In this document: piece by piece, positions 14,750 through 24,491 of the stretch
Numbering within the stretch: the first letter of the stretch is position 1
Layout: every line of letters starts with the position of its first letter
Assembly (NCBI RefSeq): GCF_003182355.1
Contig: NZ_QGTW01000010.1
Span: 62,001 to 126,000 of the forward strand
DNA: 64,000 bases
Origin: Cytobacillus oceanisediminis
Lineage (GTDB): Bacteria > Bacillota > Bacilli > Bacillales > Cytobacillaceae
Direction: 5' to 3'
The notes under the pieces: generated by a model
Seen by the model: only the letters and a program-made list of their open reading frames with translations
Databases searched by the model: none
What the model was told of the DNA's origin: nothing
Position numbers and translations under genes: made by a program

Positions 14750-17068
14750 ATGAAAGGCAGATGGATTTATGTAGCTGCTGCCTCGTTTTTTGGAATATTA
14801 ACAGCTTTTTTTAAAATGGCTGTTTTTATATTCATTATGATTATAGCAGCCTTTCTGTTCTATAAAAGAAATATCCTTACCCAAAAGCAATCTGGACTGC
14901 TATTAATCATCTTCCTTTTCTTTCTCTTTCGAAGCGTAATAGCAGAAGACCAAAATGTAACCCAACTTGCTGGCGACGAAACTCTTTTTGAAGTAAGGAT
15001 TAAAGAAGCTGTTAGAATAGATGGAGACCAACTCACGGTCCTTGTTGAAACGGTTTCAAATGAAAGGTTAATGGCTAAATATAAAATTAAATCCGAAAAA
15101 GAAGAAAAAATCCTCAGCAGCTATTTGCGGGTGGGACTGGCATGCAAGGTAAGCGGAAACTTGCAGATCCCGCCAACAGCCAAAAACCCCAACGCGTTCA
15201 GCTATAAAGAGTACCTCAATCATAACAAAATCTTCTGGATCCTCGAAATTAAGCAGCTATTCCTCTCCGATTGCAGTAACCGTGAAAACAGCCTCCCTTT
15301 ATTACTTTTAAAAATTAGAGAAATGGGAACAAGTTACCTATTGAAGCATTTTCCTGAAAAGACTGCTTCCATAGCGGTTGCCCTCATATTTGGAGATCGA
15401 GACTTCATTGATCATGACATCCTCGAATCTTATCAGAGACTGGGAATCATCCATTTGCTTGCTATTTCCGGTCTTCATGTGGGATTGCTTGCTGGCATGT
15501 TTTTTCTTGCTGGGATTCGTGCGGGGATAACGAGGGAGAAAATGACGAGCGTGCTGATCCTGATTTTGCCAGGATACGCCCTTATCACAGGTGCAGCACC
15601 ATCTGTCATCCGAGCTGTTTTTATGATGCTTTTAGTATTGTTTGCCAGGAAGTTAAAATTAACTGTCCTGATTATTGATGTATTCGCTATTGTGTTCATT
15701 ATCTATCTCTTTATTTCCCCTCATATCCTGTTTAATGCCGGCTTTCAGCTTTCATTTGCTGTTAGCTTATCACTCATCCTATCAGCTCCGCTTATCTTAA
15801 AACGATTCTCCAGTCCATTTGCCATCATTTTGGCTGTGTCCTTTATTTGCCAAATTGCAGCAATCCCGATATTGCTTTGGCATTTCTTTGAAGTGTCCAT
15901 TATTTCCGTATTTGCTAATTTAATCTTTGTCCCAATGTTTTCATCTCTTGTTCTGCCGGTAATATTAATTCTTTTCTTCCTTCATTTGTTAATGGGCGGG
16001 AAGTCCGCTTTTTTGCTTATCCCTTTTGATAAATTTATAAATTTAATTGATTATCTAGCTGAAAAACTTTCAGGGATCCCTTATACATCTCTTGTTTTGG
16101 GCCGTCCTTCAGTACTAGTCCTGCTTCTATATGTTTTCATCATACCTGCTTTTTTCAGCTCATGGGAAACGGCAAAAGGCAAAAAACCGTTTCTTTTAAG
16201 TTGTTTACTCCCTTTACTTGCGGTAATGATTCATTTCTTTACGACTGCTATCTCCCCAAATGGAGAAGTCACATTTATTGATGTCGGACAGGGTGATAGC
16301 ATACTGGTTAAGCTTCCCTATGGAAAAGGGAACTATCTAATTGATACAGGCGGCACAGTCAGGTTTCAAACAGAAGAATGGAAAATGCGGAATGATCCAT
16401 ATGAAGTAGGGAAGGATACCGTTGTCCCTTTTCTTAAGAGCAAAGGAATCAGTACTATTGATAAGCTTATTTTGACGCATGGGGACATGGACCATATTGG
16501 CGGAGCTGCAGCGGTCATCGACGAAATACGGGTTAAAGCCGTTATACTGCCGATAGCCAGTGAGATTTCTGAGTTCGAACAAGAACTTATTCATAAGGCA
16601 AAGAAGAGCAATAGTAAAGTTTTATACAGTAAAGCTGGAGACAGATGGACTGAGGGAGAAAGCCTTTTTCAAATACTTTCTCCTCCAGAAGGAGTGAAAA
16701 TAGAGAGAAATGACGGGTCCATTGTGCTATATGCCAAATTGGGCGGTTTAAGCTGGCTGTTTACCGGAGATCTTGAATCAGAAGGAGAAAAAAGGCTGGT
16801 TCAGACTTATCCCAACTTAAAAATTGATGTATTAAAAGCAGGGCATCATGGAAGTAAAACCTCTTCTACAGATCTATTCCTCTCAAGCGTTTTGCCGCAG
16901 ATTGCCATCATTTCGGCGGGGGAAAACAACCGTTATGGGCATCCCCATACGGATGTAATTTCCAGGCTTGCCAGCAGGAATATTCGAATTTTAAGAACGG
17001 ATGAGCATGGAGCGGTTACCTATATTTTTAAAGGAAATTCAGGAACCTTTTATGTTCAGCTTCCATAG
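14750..17068 (+). CDS. comEC: DNA internalization channel protein ComEC/Rec2
   Basis: Polytopic membrane protein of 772 residues that forms the single-strand DNA channel. Order: N-terminal membrane segments, an extracellular OB-like part (to about residue 200), the Competence domain with about ten helices (signature HLLAISGLHVGLLAG near residue 235-250) and a C-terminal metallo-beta-lactamase domain (FIDVGQGDSILV; LTHGDMDHIGG near 575; GHHGSKTSS). The latter is the proposed nuclease. ATG 14750 has AAAGGAGC upstream. Full length and apparently intact, so the locus looks functional. Confidence 0.96.
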   Translation: MKGRWIYVAAASFFGILTAFFKMAVFIFIMIIAAFLFYKRNILTQKQSGLLLIIFLFFLFRSVIAEDQNVTQLAGDETLFEVRIKEAVRIDGDQLTVLVETVSNERLMAKYKIKSEKEEKILSSYLRVGLACKVSGNLQIPPTAKNPNAFSYKEYLNHNKIFWILEIKQLFLSDCSNRENSLPLLLLKIREMGTSYLLKHFPEKTASIAVALIFGDRDFIDHDILESYQRLGIIHLLAISGLHVGLLAGMFFLAGIRAGITREKMTSVLILILPGYALITGAAPSVIRAVFMMLLVLFARKLKLTVLIIDVFAIVFIIYLFISPHILFNAGFQLSFAVSLSLILSAPLILKRFSSPFAIILAVSFICQIAAIPILLWHFFEVSIISVFANLIFVPMFSSLVLPVILILFFLHLLMGGKSAFLLIPFDKFINLIDYLAEKLSGIPYTSLVLGRPSVLVLLLYVFIIPAFFSSWETAKGKKPFLLSCLLPLLAVMIHFFTTAISPNGEVTFIDVGQGDSILVKLPYGKGNYLIDTGGTVRFQTEEWKMRNDPYEVGKDTVVPFLKSKGISTIDKLILTHGDMDHIGGAAAVIDEIRVKAVILPIASEISEFEQELIHKAKKSNSKVLYSKAGDRWTEGESLFQILSPPEGVKIERNDGSIVLYAKLGGLSWLFTGDLESEGEKRLVQTYPNLKIDVLKAGHHGSKTSSTDLFLSSVLPQIAIISAGENNRYGHPHTDVISRLASRNIRILRTDEHGAVTYIFKGNSGTFYVQLP

Positions 17069-17136
17069 TATATCTTAGAAAGTACTTAAGCCAGTTATTT
17101 ATGTAAGGGTTCACAAATACCTCGAAAAATGAAAAA

Positions 17137-17168
17137 GAGACTGCAAGTATGCAGCCTCAATGTTTTGG
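17137..17168 (+). terminator. Possible weak terminator after comEC
   Basis: The stem GAG-CTGCA/TGCAG-CTC (17137-17158, one mismatch, short loop) is followed only by CAATGTTTTG. Weak. Confidence 0.45.
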
Positions 17169-17188
17169 CCTGGGCCATTCATTTTTAG

Positions 17189-17411
17189 TCACTTTATCGC
17201 AGACTAACGTACAGTAATACCCCCACATTAAGACTTCAAGAAAAACAAGTAAGGATAAGTAGAGATAAACTGCCCGTAAAGGCCCGATTATCTGAACTCA
17301 GACAAATGGCGCCACGTCCTGTGGCAACGTCTGAGTGACCCGCATCGTGAAGGCCTCAACTATCCATCAGTGGGGGAGGAAGAAACCCCACTGATGGAAG
17401 TTTCACTTTAT
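17189..17411 (+). mobile_element. Structured element flanked by 9-bp direct repeats; possible IS200/IS605-type remnant
   Basis: TCACTTTAT occurs at 17189-17197 and again at 17403-17411, enclosing 205 bp. Within it are nested stems: AGGCC/GGCCT (17280-17284, 17352-17356), CTCAGAC/GTCTGAG (17297-17303, 17329-17335) and GCCAC/GTGGC (17311-17315, 17321-17325). A 12-bp perfect hairpin arm, CCATCAGTGGGG/CCCCACTGATGG, follows at 17364-17375 and 17386-17397 next to the right edge. No transposase is present. End hairpins and a duplicated TTTAT/TTCAC-like target resemble a non-autonomous IS200/IS605 derivative or a solo omega-RNA-like right end. This is inference. Confidence 0.5.
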
Positions 17412-17418
17412 GTAGCCA

Positions 17419-17553
17419 TTAAGCTCCTAAAAATTTAATGACTGTTGCAATAACAAATAATGTTGCGAAGAAACCAAATGATACGATAAATCCTACACCA
17501 GAGTCGATAGCATCATTTCGTTTGCTTTGGACGTTCTTTTCAAATTCGTTCAC
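17419..17553 (-). CDS. yqzM: YqzM family small membrane protein (44 aa)
   Basis: A 44-residue protein with a polar N-terminus (NEFEKNVQSKRNDAIDSG) and one C-terminal transmembrane helix (about residues 21-42). It matches YqzM, conserved between comEC and holA in Bacilli. GTG start at 17553 with AGGAGGGG. Function unknown. The repeat-flanked element ends eight bases from its stop codon. Confidence 0.9.
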   Translation of the reverse strand: MNEFEKNVQSKRNDAIDSGVGFIVSFGFFATLFVIATVIKFLGA

Positions 17554-17700
17554 AGTCTACCCCTCCTATTTCCTATATAGTATAAGACATTCAATTAAAA
17601 AAATCTAGCGTTCCCCGGTCCTTTTCCTGCATTAACAAGAGTTGTCACAAATAAGGCTAAACATAAAGGGGAAAATAATAAAACAAAGGGTGCACCGCAG

Positions 17701-17780
17701 CTTCCTGAGTATCCCGGGTCTCAGGGAGCGGCGTTCTATATAGATCAGGAATTGGCGTTCATAGCGGGCGCCAATTTCTT
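17701..17780 (+). other. Two tandem hairpins upstream of holA
   Basis: Hairpin 1: CTTCCTGAG/CTCAGGGAG (17701-17709, 17720-17728), one mismatch/wobble, loop with CCCGGG. Hairpin 2: AATTGGCG/CGCCAATT (17750-17757, 17769-17776), followed by TCTTATG. They lie between yqzM and the holA promoter. They could be a small RNA with its terminator or a repeat remnant; no function is established. Confidence 0.5.
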
Positions 17781-17789
17781 ATGTATAAC

Positions 17790-17818
17790 TTGTCAAAACG
17801 CTTGAGCTTCTTTAGGAT
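17790..17818 (+). promoter_or_regulatory. Sigma-A promoter of holA
   Basis: TTGTCA (17790-17795), 17-base spacer, TAGGAT (17813-17818), about 40 bases before the holA start. Confidence 0.7.
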
Positions 17819-17858
17819 AGAAAGAGAATAAAATGCAAGGTGAACGGAGCGAAAGAAA

Positions 17859-18899
17859 TTGGTTTTTGATATATGGAAACAAATAAAAGCAAAGCGGTTT
17901 GCTCCTATATATTTATTATATGGAACGGAACCCTATCTTATAAACGAAACAAAACAGCTGCTGATCAATCATGTGTTAAGCCCAGAGGAAGCTGACTTTA
18001 ATTTATCCTCTTATGACCTTGAGGAAACACCGATCGATACAGCGCTTGAAGATGCCGAAACATTCCCTTTTATGGGGGAACGAAGGCTGATTTTCTTACA
18101 TAACCCAGTATTTCTAACTTCTGAAAAGTCTAAAGCGAAAATAGAGCATAATCTGGCTAAGCTTGAAGCCTATATTAAGGAACCTGCGCCATACTCGGTT
18201 GTGGTTTTGTCAGCCTCCTCTGAAAAGCTGGATGATCGGAAAAAATTAACAAAACAATTAAAGAAAACGGCAGCTGTGCTCGAAGCTAAGAAGCTGAACG
18301 AAGGTGAGCTGAAAACATGGATCAGGGAACGGGCGGCATTAAACGGAGTCCAGATTAATGAAGCTGCAGTTGAACTGGTATTGACCCTGGCAGGTACCAA
18401 CTTGTTTATTCTGACTAGTGAAATTGATAAGCTGGCTCTATATGCAAGTGATACAAAGCGAATTGACGAACAGATGGTTGAAAAGATGGTTTCAAGGTCA
18501 CTGGAACAAAACATTTTCTCTCTTGTGGATAAAATTGTCCATCGCAAAATAGAAGAGGCATTAAGAATTTATTATGATTTATTAAAGCAAAATGAAGAAC
18601 CGATTAAAATTTTATCCGTGATAACCGGCCAGTTCAGGCTAATATACCAGGTAAAAGAGCTTGCCAGACGGGGGTATGGACAGCAGCAGATCGCTGGCTA
18701 TTTAAAAATCCACCCATTTCGCGTTAAGCTGGCTGCGGGGCAGGCGCAGCTTTTTGGCGATGAAGAACTAACGGTCATTATGAGCTTGCTTGCAGACGCA
18801 GATTACCAAATGAAAACCGGGGGCATGAATAAAACCATGCTGATTGAAATGTTCCTGTTTCGCCTTCAAAGCCAAGCTTTGCAAAAAAATACGCAATAA
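17859..18899 (+). CDS. holA: DNA polymerase III delta subunit
   Basis: Clamp-loader subunit that opens the beta sliding clamp. The 346 residues (YqeN in B. subtilis) show the delta signatures IYLLYGTEPYLINE near the N-terminus, ETFPFMGERRLIFL, the central AAA+-like fold without a P-loop, and NIFSLVDKIVHRK. TTG start at 17859 with ACGGAGCG upstream. Monocistronic: own promoter and own terminator. Confidence 0.95.
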   Translation: MVFDIWKQIKAKRFAPIYLLYGTEPYLINETKQLLINHVLSPEEADFNLSSYDLEETPIDTALEDAETFPFMGERRLIFLHNPVFLTSEKSKAKIEHNLAKLEAYIKEPAPYSVVVLSASSEKLDDRKKLTKQLKKTAAVLEAKKLNEGELKTWIRERAALNGVQINEAAVELVLTLAGTNLFILTSEIDKLALYASDTKRIDEQMVEKMVSRSLEQNIFSLVDKIVHRKIEEALRIYYDLLKQNEEPIKILSVITGQFRLIYQVKELARRGYGQQQIAGYLKIHPFRVKLAAGQAQLFGDEELTVIMSLLADADYQMKTGGMNKTMLIEMFLFRLQSQALQKNTQ

Positions 18900-18930
18900 A
18901 AAAAGCGGTCCTGACAAGGACCGCTTTTTT
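18898..18930. terminator. Bidirectional terminator between holA and rpsT
   Basis: The stem GCGGTCC/GGACCGC (18905-18911, 18918-18924) is flanked by seven A and six T residues and begins at the holA stop. It can end transcription of holA and of convergent rpsT. Confidence 0.92.
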
Positions 18931-18978
18931 GTGCATTATAAAAGGCTATCCCTTAAAGATAGCCGATATCTTTAAACA

Positions 18979-19245
18979 TTAAGCGTTTAAAGAGTTCATT
19001 TTTTTCATTAAACGAGACTTTTTACGAGCAGCAGCGTTTTTGTGGATTAGACCTTTTGCAGCAGCTTTGTCTAGTTTACGAGCAGCATCAGCGAAAGATT
19101 CAGTTGCAGAAGCAGCATCGTTGTTTACGATTGCAGCATCAACTTTCTTAACAGCTGTACGCATTGAAGATTTGATTGTAGCGTTATGAGCGTTACGAGC
19201 TTCGCTAGTTTTAACACGCTTAATAGCAGATTTAATGTTTGGCAT
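18979..19245 (-). CDS. rpsT: 30S ribosomal protein S20
   Basis: An 88-residue basic, Ala/Lys-rich helical protein ([18 protein letters not shown] at the start; [18 protein letters not shown] near the end) that binds 16S rRNA. ATG 19245 has CAGGAGGTG immediately upstream; the longer frame to 19290 is rejected. Divergent from gpr, convergent with holA. Confidence 0.97.
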   Translation of the reverse strand: MPNIKSAIKRVKTSEARNAHNATIKSSMRTAVKKVDAAIVNNDAASATESFADAARKLDKAAAKGLIHKNAAARKKSRLMKKMNSLNA

Positions 19246-19324
19246 TCCATTCACCTCCTGAAAAAGCATCGAGATTCTATAACTCGACATTCACATTCAT
19301 TAACAATAATTAAGAACAAGTGAT

Positions 19325-19353
19325 ATTCTATCAAACACGAGGCCATAATGCAA
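19325..19353 (-). promoter_or_regulatory. Sigma-A promoter of rpsT
   Basis: On the minus strand TTGCAT (forward 19348-19353), 17-base spacer, TAGAAT (forward 19325-19330). This gives a leader of roughly 70-75 bases. Confidence 0.65.
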
Positions 19354-19514
19354 TACTCTGTAATTAAAATTGCTGATTGCAATTCTGTTATGAAGATAAA
19401 TCATCCTATGCATGTTTTTGCCTTTTGAAGGCAATGATAGTACATATCCGAATTCTAGTATATTATGGGTTATTTTCCATAAAACCAAATAAGCAGAGAA
19501 TGTGAGGGATTAAC

Positions 19515-20642
19515 TTGAAGGAATCAATAGATTTAAGCAAGTACTCGGTCCGAACGGATCTAGCGATTGAAGCAAGGGAAATGGTCATAGCGGACAGGCA
19601 GAAAGACAATGTCCACGAGCAGGAAAACCTTTCGCAAATTGAGGGCGTTATAATAAAGGAGAAAGAAGAGAACGATATAAAGATTTCTTTTGTAGAAGTG
19701 ACAAAACAAGGTGCAGAGGCATTAGGAAAAAAGGAAGGTAAATATTTGACACTTGAAGTGACGGGCATCCGTCAGCAGGATACCGAACTGCAAAAAAAAG
19801 TGGAATCTGTTTTTGCAGGTGAATTTTCCCAGTTCATTAAGCAATTGGGGATAAAAGAGAACGCCTCATGCCTAATAGTCGGCCTTGGAAACTGGAATGT
19901 CACTCCTGACGCATTGGGACCGCAAGTTTGTGAAAACCTGCTGGTTACCAGGCATCTCTATCAGCTGCAGCCTGAAAGCGTAGAAGAAGGCTATCGTCCG
20001 GTAAGCGCCATATCCCCTGGCGTTATGGGGTTAACTGGTATTGAGACAAGCGACATAATTTATGGAATTGTTGAAAAAACAAAGCCTGATTTTGTCATTG
20101 CGATAGATGCGCTTGCCTCCCGCTCAATCGAAAGAGTTAATTCCACGATCCAAATATCGGATACAGGCATCCATCCCGGATCCGGTGTGGGAAATAAACG
20201 GAAGGAAATCAGCAAGGAAACATTGGGCATACCAGTAATCGCAATAGGAGTACCTACTGTTGTGGATGCCGTGTCGATAACAAGCGACACCATTGATTTT
20301 ATTCTAAAGCATTTTGGAAAAGAAATGAGGGAGGGAGACCGTCCGTCCCGGTCACTTGCGCCGGCTGGCATGACCTTTGGGGAAAAAAGAAAGCTGACTG
20401 AGGAAGATTTGCCTGAGGAACACCACCGAAAAACCTTTTTAGGCATGATTGGCACCCTGCCTGAAGATGAAAAGCGAAGGCTTATCTATGAAGTGCTTTC
20501 CCCGCTCGGCCACAATCTAATGGTTACACCGAAGGAAGTTGATGTATTTATTGAGGATATGTCAAACCTTATAGCCAATGGCTTGAACGCAGCGCTCCAT
20601 CAAAAAGTGAACCAGGATAATGCCGGTTTTTATACTAGATAG
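19515..20642 (+). CDS. gpr: Spore germination protease Gpr
   Basis: Made in the forespore as a zymogen; it degrades small acid-soluble proteins when the spore germinates. The 375 residues match the A25 family, with an N-terminal propeptide ending around [10 protein letters not shown], a sequence resembling the SASP cleavage site, and the core [15 protein letters not shown] and [14 protein letters not shown] start at 19515 with GAGGG upstream. Followed by spoIIP, as in B. subtilis. Confidence 0.95.
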   Translation: MKESIDLSKYSVRTDLAIEAREMVIADRQKDNVHEQENLSQIEGVIIKEKEENDIKISFVEVTKQGAEALGKKEGKYLTLEVTGIRQQDTELQKKVESVFAGEFSQFIKQLGIKENASCLIVGLGNWNVTPDALGPQVCENLLVTRHLYQLQPESVEEGYRPVSAISPGVMGLTGIETSDIIYGIVEKTKPDFVIAIDALASRSIERVNSTIQISDTGIHPGSGVGNKRKEISKETLGIPVIAIGVPTVVDAVSITSDTIDFILKHFGKEMREGDRPSRSLAPAGMTFGEKRKLTEEDLPEEHHRKTFLGMIGTLPEDEKRRLIYEVLSPLGHNLMVTPKEVDVFIEDMSNLIANGLNAALHQKVNQDNAGFYTR

Positions 20643-20710
20643 AAATTATTTGTTCTATCTTCTCTAGCAAAGTCATAACATTTACTAGACTTGCAAAGAG
20701 AGGTGGAACA

Positions 20711-21916
20711 ATGAAACCTTTGAAGACCAATGGACTCGTTGTAACAATTCAAGGGACAAGCCTGTTAAAAGCCATAGGCGGATTTTTGCTCTTTCTGTTT
20801 ATGATATTTTCAATAAGCGGAGCTCTGACATCTTTAAAGCCAGAATATAGAATCAGTTCTTCATCCGTTAATACAGCAGCGACGAATCTAACAGGAGAAA
20901 TGCTATACCATTTCCTTGGCTGGGAAAATCACGCCTTTCTTGAGGCGATGCCGGAAGATAGTTTCCCTCCCAGATTTGCAAATGTGGTTTTTAAGCTATC
21001 AACAAATGTAAATCTTGATGATCCGAGAAGCTTATTAGGGAGGGAACTGCCTTTCTTCTCACTTTATGACAGCAAAATTCTAGTTGCCGGTGAAGGAACA
21101 GATTATACCAACATGCCGATAGAGTCTTCGCCGCCTTTGGAAGTATTAAAAGCTGAGCAAGAAGCAGCACTGCAAAACACTGAAGGCCTGGATTCAAATG
21201 AAGAAAATAGCCAGTCTGGAACACCTCCTATGACTACCGGTGATAAAAAGGCAGTTTATGTTTATTTCAGCCATAATCGGGAATCGTTTCTTCCATATCT
21301 AAAAGGTGTGAACGACCCGAATGCTGCCAGTCATTCTCAAATCAATGTGACAAAAATAGGGGACAAACTTAAAGCGGAATTGGAGAGCAGAGGCATCGGA
21401 ACAACAGTTGATAAAACGGATATCCAAGGTGCTTTAAATAAAAAAGGATGGAGTTATGCACAGTCCTATGAGGCTTCACGGGAGGTTGTTCAGGCAGCAG
21501 CTTCCACTGACCGGGATTTAACATATTTCATTGATATTCACAGGGACTCGCGAAGAAAAGAGGATACAACAAAAGAAATTAATGGAAAGACATATGCGAA
21601 ACTTGCATTTGTGATAGGGGCAGAGCATCAAAACTACGAGAAGAATTTAAAGTTTGCCAATGAATTGCATAAAAGACTCGAGGACAAATACAAGGGCTTG
21701 AGCAGAGGGATTATCCAGCTGCAGGGAGAAAGGACGAATGGGAAATTTAATCAGGACCTTTCTGAAAATGCCATCCTGATAGAATTTGGAGGGGTCGATA
21801 ATACATTTGAGGAATTGGATCGTTCAGCGGAAGCCCTGGCGGAAATCTTCAGTGAATATTATTGGCAGGCTGAGGAAGTAAATTCAACCATAGGCGGGGA
21901 ATCGGAAAAGAAATAA
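20711..21916 (+). CDS. spoIIP: Stage II sporulation protein P
   Basis: Membrane-anchored peptidoglycan hydrolase that, with SpoIID and SpoIIM, drives septal thinning and engulfment. The 401 residues have an N-terminal membrane anchor (about 20-42) and a C-terminal amidase-like domain with the histidine regions VYFSHNRESFLPY and YFIDIHRDSRR, and the acidic ILIEFGGVDN. ATG 20711 has GAGAGGTGG upstream. yqxA follows closely. Confidence 0.95.
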   Translation: MKPLKTNGLVVTIQGTSLLKAIGGFLLFLFMIFSISGALTSLKPEYRISSSSVNTAATNLTGEMLYHFLGWENHAFLEAMPEDSFPPRFANVVFKLSTNVNLDDPRSLLGRELPFFSLYDSKILVAGEGTDYTNMPIESSPPLEVLKAEQEAALQNTEGLDSNEENSQSGTPPMTTGDKKAVYVYFSHNRESFLPYLKGVNDPNAASHSQINVTKIGDKLKAELESRGIGTTVDKTDIQGALNKKGWSYAQSYEASREVVQAAASTDRDLTYFIDIHRDSRRKEDTTKEINGKTYAKLAFVIGAEHQNYEKNLKFANELHKRLEDKYKGLSRGIIQLQGERTNGKFNQDLSENAILIEFGGVDNTFEELDRSAEALAEIFSEYYWQAEEVNSTIGGESEKK

Positions 21917-21935
21917 TGTTTAGGTGTGATTTGTA

Positions 21936-22280
21936 ATGAAGATGTTTATGTTAAAAGCGACTTTTCTGGCTGCCATTATGTTTGTATCTGTCTTGTTTGG
22001 GATGCAGCAGGCGAATGAAGGAATACAAAGAATGAAGGGCTATTCTGATAATGATTTCAAAAGTGCGCTCACCTTAAGCGAAAGTGAGGAAGGTGAACTT
22101 CAGGCTTCAGTACTGGGGAATGATGTATCCAGCCATGATCTTCAACAGAAGAAACAAAGGCTTGAAGAAATGAAAGCTTATAACTTCTTTTCGTCTTTGG
22201 GAAAAAGTATCTCCGAAGGCCTGTCAGGATTAACAGAAAAATCGATCGCTTTCATTACAGAATTATTAACCGGAGAATAG
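21936..22280 (+). CDS. yqxA: YqxA family protein (DUF3679)
   Basis: A 114-residue protein with an N-terminal membrane segment (about residues 4-24) and a polar, partly amphipathic remainder. It occupies the yqxA position between spoIIP and lepA. Function unknown; co-transcription with spoIIP suggests a sporulation link. Its start has only a weak ribosome site (AGGTG). Confidence 0.82.
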   Translation: MKMFMLKATFLAAIMFVSVLFGMQQANEGIQRMKGYSDNDFKSALTLSESEEGELQASVLGNDVSSHDLQQKKQRLEEMKAYNFFSSLGKSISEGLSGLTEKSIAFITELLTGE

Positions 22281-22308
22281 GGCTGCTCAGGGGGCAGCCT
22301 TATTTTTT
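22281..22308 (+). terminator. Terminator of spoIIP-yqxA
   Basis: Stem GGCTGC/GCAGCC (22281-22286, 22294-22299) followed by TTATTTTTTT. Confidence 0.88.
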
Positions 22309-22337
22309 TGCACTAGGTTAATATTGATAATGGGGCT

Positions 22338-22363
22338 CTGTTGTTTAGAGGAGAAATCAACAG
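22338..22363. repeat. Repeat family A, minimal copy A5
   Basis: CTGTTG at 22338-22343 and AAATCAACAG at 22354-22363 with TTTAGAGGAG between. These are the two ends of family A with the interior lost. Confidence 0.5.
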
Positions 22364-22408
22364 GAAAGTTTAAAAAAGACCTCACTTAGAAGGCAAAACA
22401 GCTTAGCA

Positions 22409-22437
22409 TTGAATCTTCATAAACGTACTGCTATAAT
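22409..22437 (+). promoter_or_regulatory. Sigma-A promoter of lepA
   Basis: TTGAAT (22409-22414), 17-base spacer, TATAAT (22432-22437). The transcript would carry repeat B2 in its leader. Confidence 0.75.
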
Positions 22438-22487
22438 CAAAAATAGTGTATAAACTAATAGGACTAACTGAAAATAGATTAACACTT

Positions 22488-22525
22488 GGCTCCAGGCGCC
22501 CTTTAAAAGGCGTCTTGCGCTTTTC
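22488..22525 (+). repeat. Repeat family B, short copy B2, in the lepA leader
   Basis: GGCTCCAGGCGCC, a short A/T loop, then GGCGTCTTGCGCTTTTC. AGGCGCC/GGCGTCT forms a 7-bp stem with one G-U. The ends match B1 and B3. It lies 27 bases before the lepA start. Confidence 0.65.
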
Positions 22526-22551
22526 TTATAGTAGGAGTTGAATTGTAAACC

Positions 22552-24387
22552 ATGAACAGAGAAGAGAGACTAAAAAGGCAAGAGAAAATAAGGAATTTTT
22601 CGATAATCGCCCATATTGACCATGGGAAATCGACTTTGGCTGACAGGATCCTTGAAAAAACCAATGCGCTTACAGCCCGTGAAATGAAGGATCAGCTCCT
22701 TGATTCTATGGACCTTGAAAGAGAGCGCGGCATTACCATCAAATTAAACTCAGTCCAGTTGAAATATAAGGCCAAAGATGGAGAAATTTATACTTTCCAT
22801 TTAATTGATACTCCGGGACACGTCGATTTTACTTATGAAGTATCCCGCAGTTTGGCAGCCTGTGAAGGGGCAATCCTTGTGGTGGATGCAGCCCAGGGGA
22901 TTGAAGCGCAAACCCTTGCAAATGTTTATTTAGCTTTGGATAACGATTTGGAAATCCTTCCGATCATCAACAAGATTGACCTTCCAAGTGCAGACCCTGA
23001 GCGTGTTCGCAATGAAATCGAAGAGGTAATCGGCCTTGATGCTTCTGAAGCTGTACTTGCCTCAGCAAAGGCCGGAATCGGCATTGAGGAAATCCTCGAA
23101 CAGGTCGTTGAAAAGGTGCCTGCACCTGTTGGCGATCCAGACGCTCCTTTAAAGGCGCTAATCTTTGATTCCCTTTATGATGCTTACCGCGGAGTTGTTG
23201 CTTATATCCGTGTAGTGGAAGGAACGGTAAAAGTTGGGGATAAAATAAAAATGATGGCGACAGGCAAAGAATTTGAAGTAACAGAGGTTGGTGTATTTAC
23301 ACCTAAATCTACTCCACTGCCTGAATTATCTGTTGGAGACGTAGGTTTTTTAACAGCAGCCATTAAAAATGTAGGCGATACCCGTGTCGGTGACACCATT
23401 ACAAGTGCTAAAAACGGTGCAACCGAAGCTCTTCCTGGTTACCGAAAGTTAAACCCAATGGTTTATTGCGGTTTATATCCAATTGACAGCGCCAAATTTA
23501 ATGATTTGCGGGAAGCTCTTGAAAAGCTTGAGCTTAATGACTCTGCACTTCAGTTTGAACCGGAAACTTCCCAGGCGCTGGGCTTTGGATTCCGCTGCGG
23601 ATTCCTTGGATTGCTTCACATGGAAATCATCCAGGAGCGAATTGAGCGTGAATTCAAGATTGACTTAATTACAACGGCGCCAAGTGTTATCTATGATGTC
23701 ATCATGACAGACGGCACCGAAATTAAAGTAGATAATCCATCCAATATGCCTGACCCGCAAAAAATCGATCGTGTGGAAGAGCCATATGTAAAAGCCACAA
23801 TGATGGCACCGAATGACTATGTTGGTGCAATTATGGAACTTTGCCAGGAGAAACGCGGCATATTCATTGATATGCAGTACATGGATGAAACAAGGGTTAA
23901 TATTATTTACGAAATTCCTTTATCTGAAATTGTATATGATTTCTTTGACCAGCTTAAATCCAATACAAAAGGATACGCTTCTTTTGATTATGAACTAATC
24001 GGCTATAAGCCTTCCAAGCTTGTTAAGATGGATATTCTATTAAATGCTGAAAAAGTTGACGCATTAAGCTTTATTGTCCATAGAGACTTTGCTTATGAAA
24101 GAGGAAAGGTTATCGTCGAAAAGCTCAAGGAACTTATTCCCCGACAGCAATTCGAGGTGCCAATCCAAGCGGCAATCGGGCAAAAAATCGTTGCCCGCTC
24201 AACAATTAAAGCGATCCGCAAAAATGTATTGGCAAAGTGTTACGGCGGAGACATTTCCCGTAAGCGAAAGCTTTTGGAGAAGCAGAAAGAAGGTAAAAAG
24301 CGGATGAAGCAGGTTGGTTCTGTTGAAGTTCCGCAAGAAGCTTTCATGGCTGTTCTGAAAATGGACGACAATAACTCTAAAAAGTAA
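22552..24387 (+). CDS. lepA: Elongation factor 4 (LepA)
   Basis: Ribosomal back-translocating/biogenesis GTPase of 611 residues. G motifs: AHIDHGKST (G1), RGITI (G2), DTPGH (G3), NKIDLP (G4), SAKAG (G5). The C-terminal LepA-specific domain includes [21 protein letters not shown]. The start ATG 22552 has GGAG about 16 bases upstream, a long spacing. Highly conserved with B. subtilis LepA. Confidence 0.97.
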   Translation: MNREERLKRQEKIRNFSIIAHIDHGKSTLADRILEKTNALTAREMKDQLLDSMDLERERGITIKLNSVQLKYKAKDGEIYTFHLIDTPGHVDFTYEVSRSLAACEGAILVVDAAQGIEAQTLANVYLALDNDLEILPIINKIDLPSADPERVRNEIEEVIGLDASEAVLASAKAGIGIEEILEQVVEKVPAPVGDPDAPLKALIFDSLYDAYRGVVAYIRVVEGTVKVGDKIKMMATGKEFEVTEVGVFTPKSTPLPELSVGDVGFLTAAIKNVGDTRVGDTITSAKNGATEALPGYRKLNPMVYCGLYPIDSAKFNDLREALEKLELNDSALQFEPETSQALGFGFRCGFLGLLHMEIIQERIEREFKIDLITTAPSVIYDVIMTDGTEIKVDNPSNMPDPQKIDRVEEPYVKATMMAPNDYVGAIMELCQEKRGIFIDMQYMDETRVNIIYEIPLSEIVYDFFDQLKSNTKGYASFDYELIGYKPSKLVKMDILLNAEKVDALSFIVHRDFAYERGKVIVEKLKELIPRQQFEVPIQAAIGQKIVARSTIKAIRKNVLAKCYGGDISRKRKLLEKQKEGKKRMKQVGSVEVPQEAFMAVLKMDDNNSKK

Positions 24388-24403
24388 TATATTTGCTTTG
24401 TTT

Positions 24404-24453
24404 AAAGAGGTTAGATATGCTGTCATAATAATAGCAGCACTAGCCTCTTTTTT
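24404..24453 (+). terminator. Terminator after lepA
   Basis: Outer stem AAGAGGTTAG/CTAGCCTCTT with one G-U, inner stem TGCTG/CAGCA, then a T-run at 24448-24453. hemW follows, so it may attenuate rather than fully stop read-through. Confidence 0.85.
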
Positions 24454-24491
24454 ATATGAACAGGCTTATTGATAAAGGTAGTGAAAAATAT

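Noticed and set aside
19430..19514. Possible sigma-G promoter before gpr
   Set aside because: CATAAAA and GAATT-like pieces exist, but the spacing does not fit the 17-18 base consensus.
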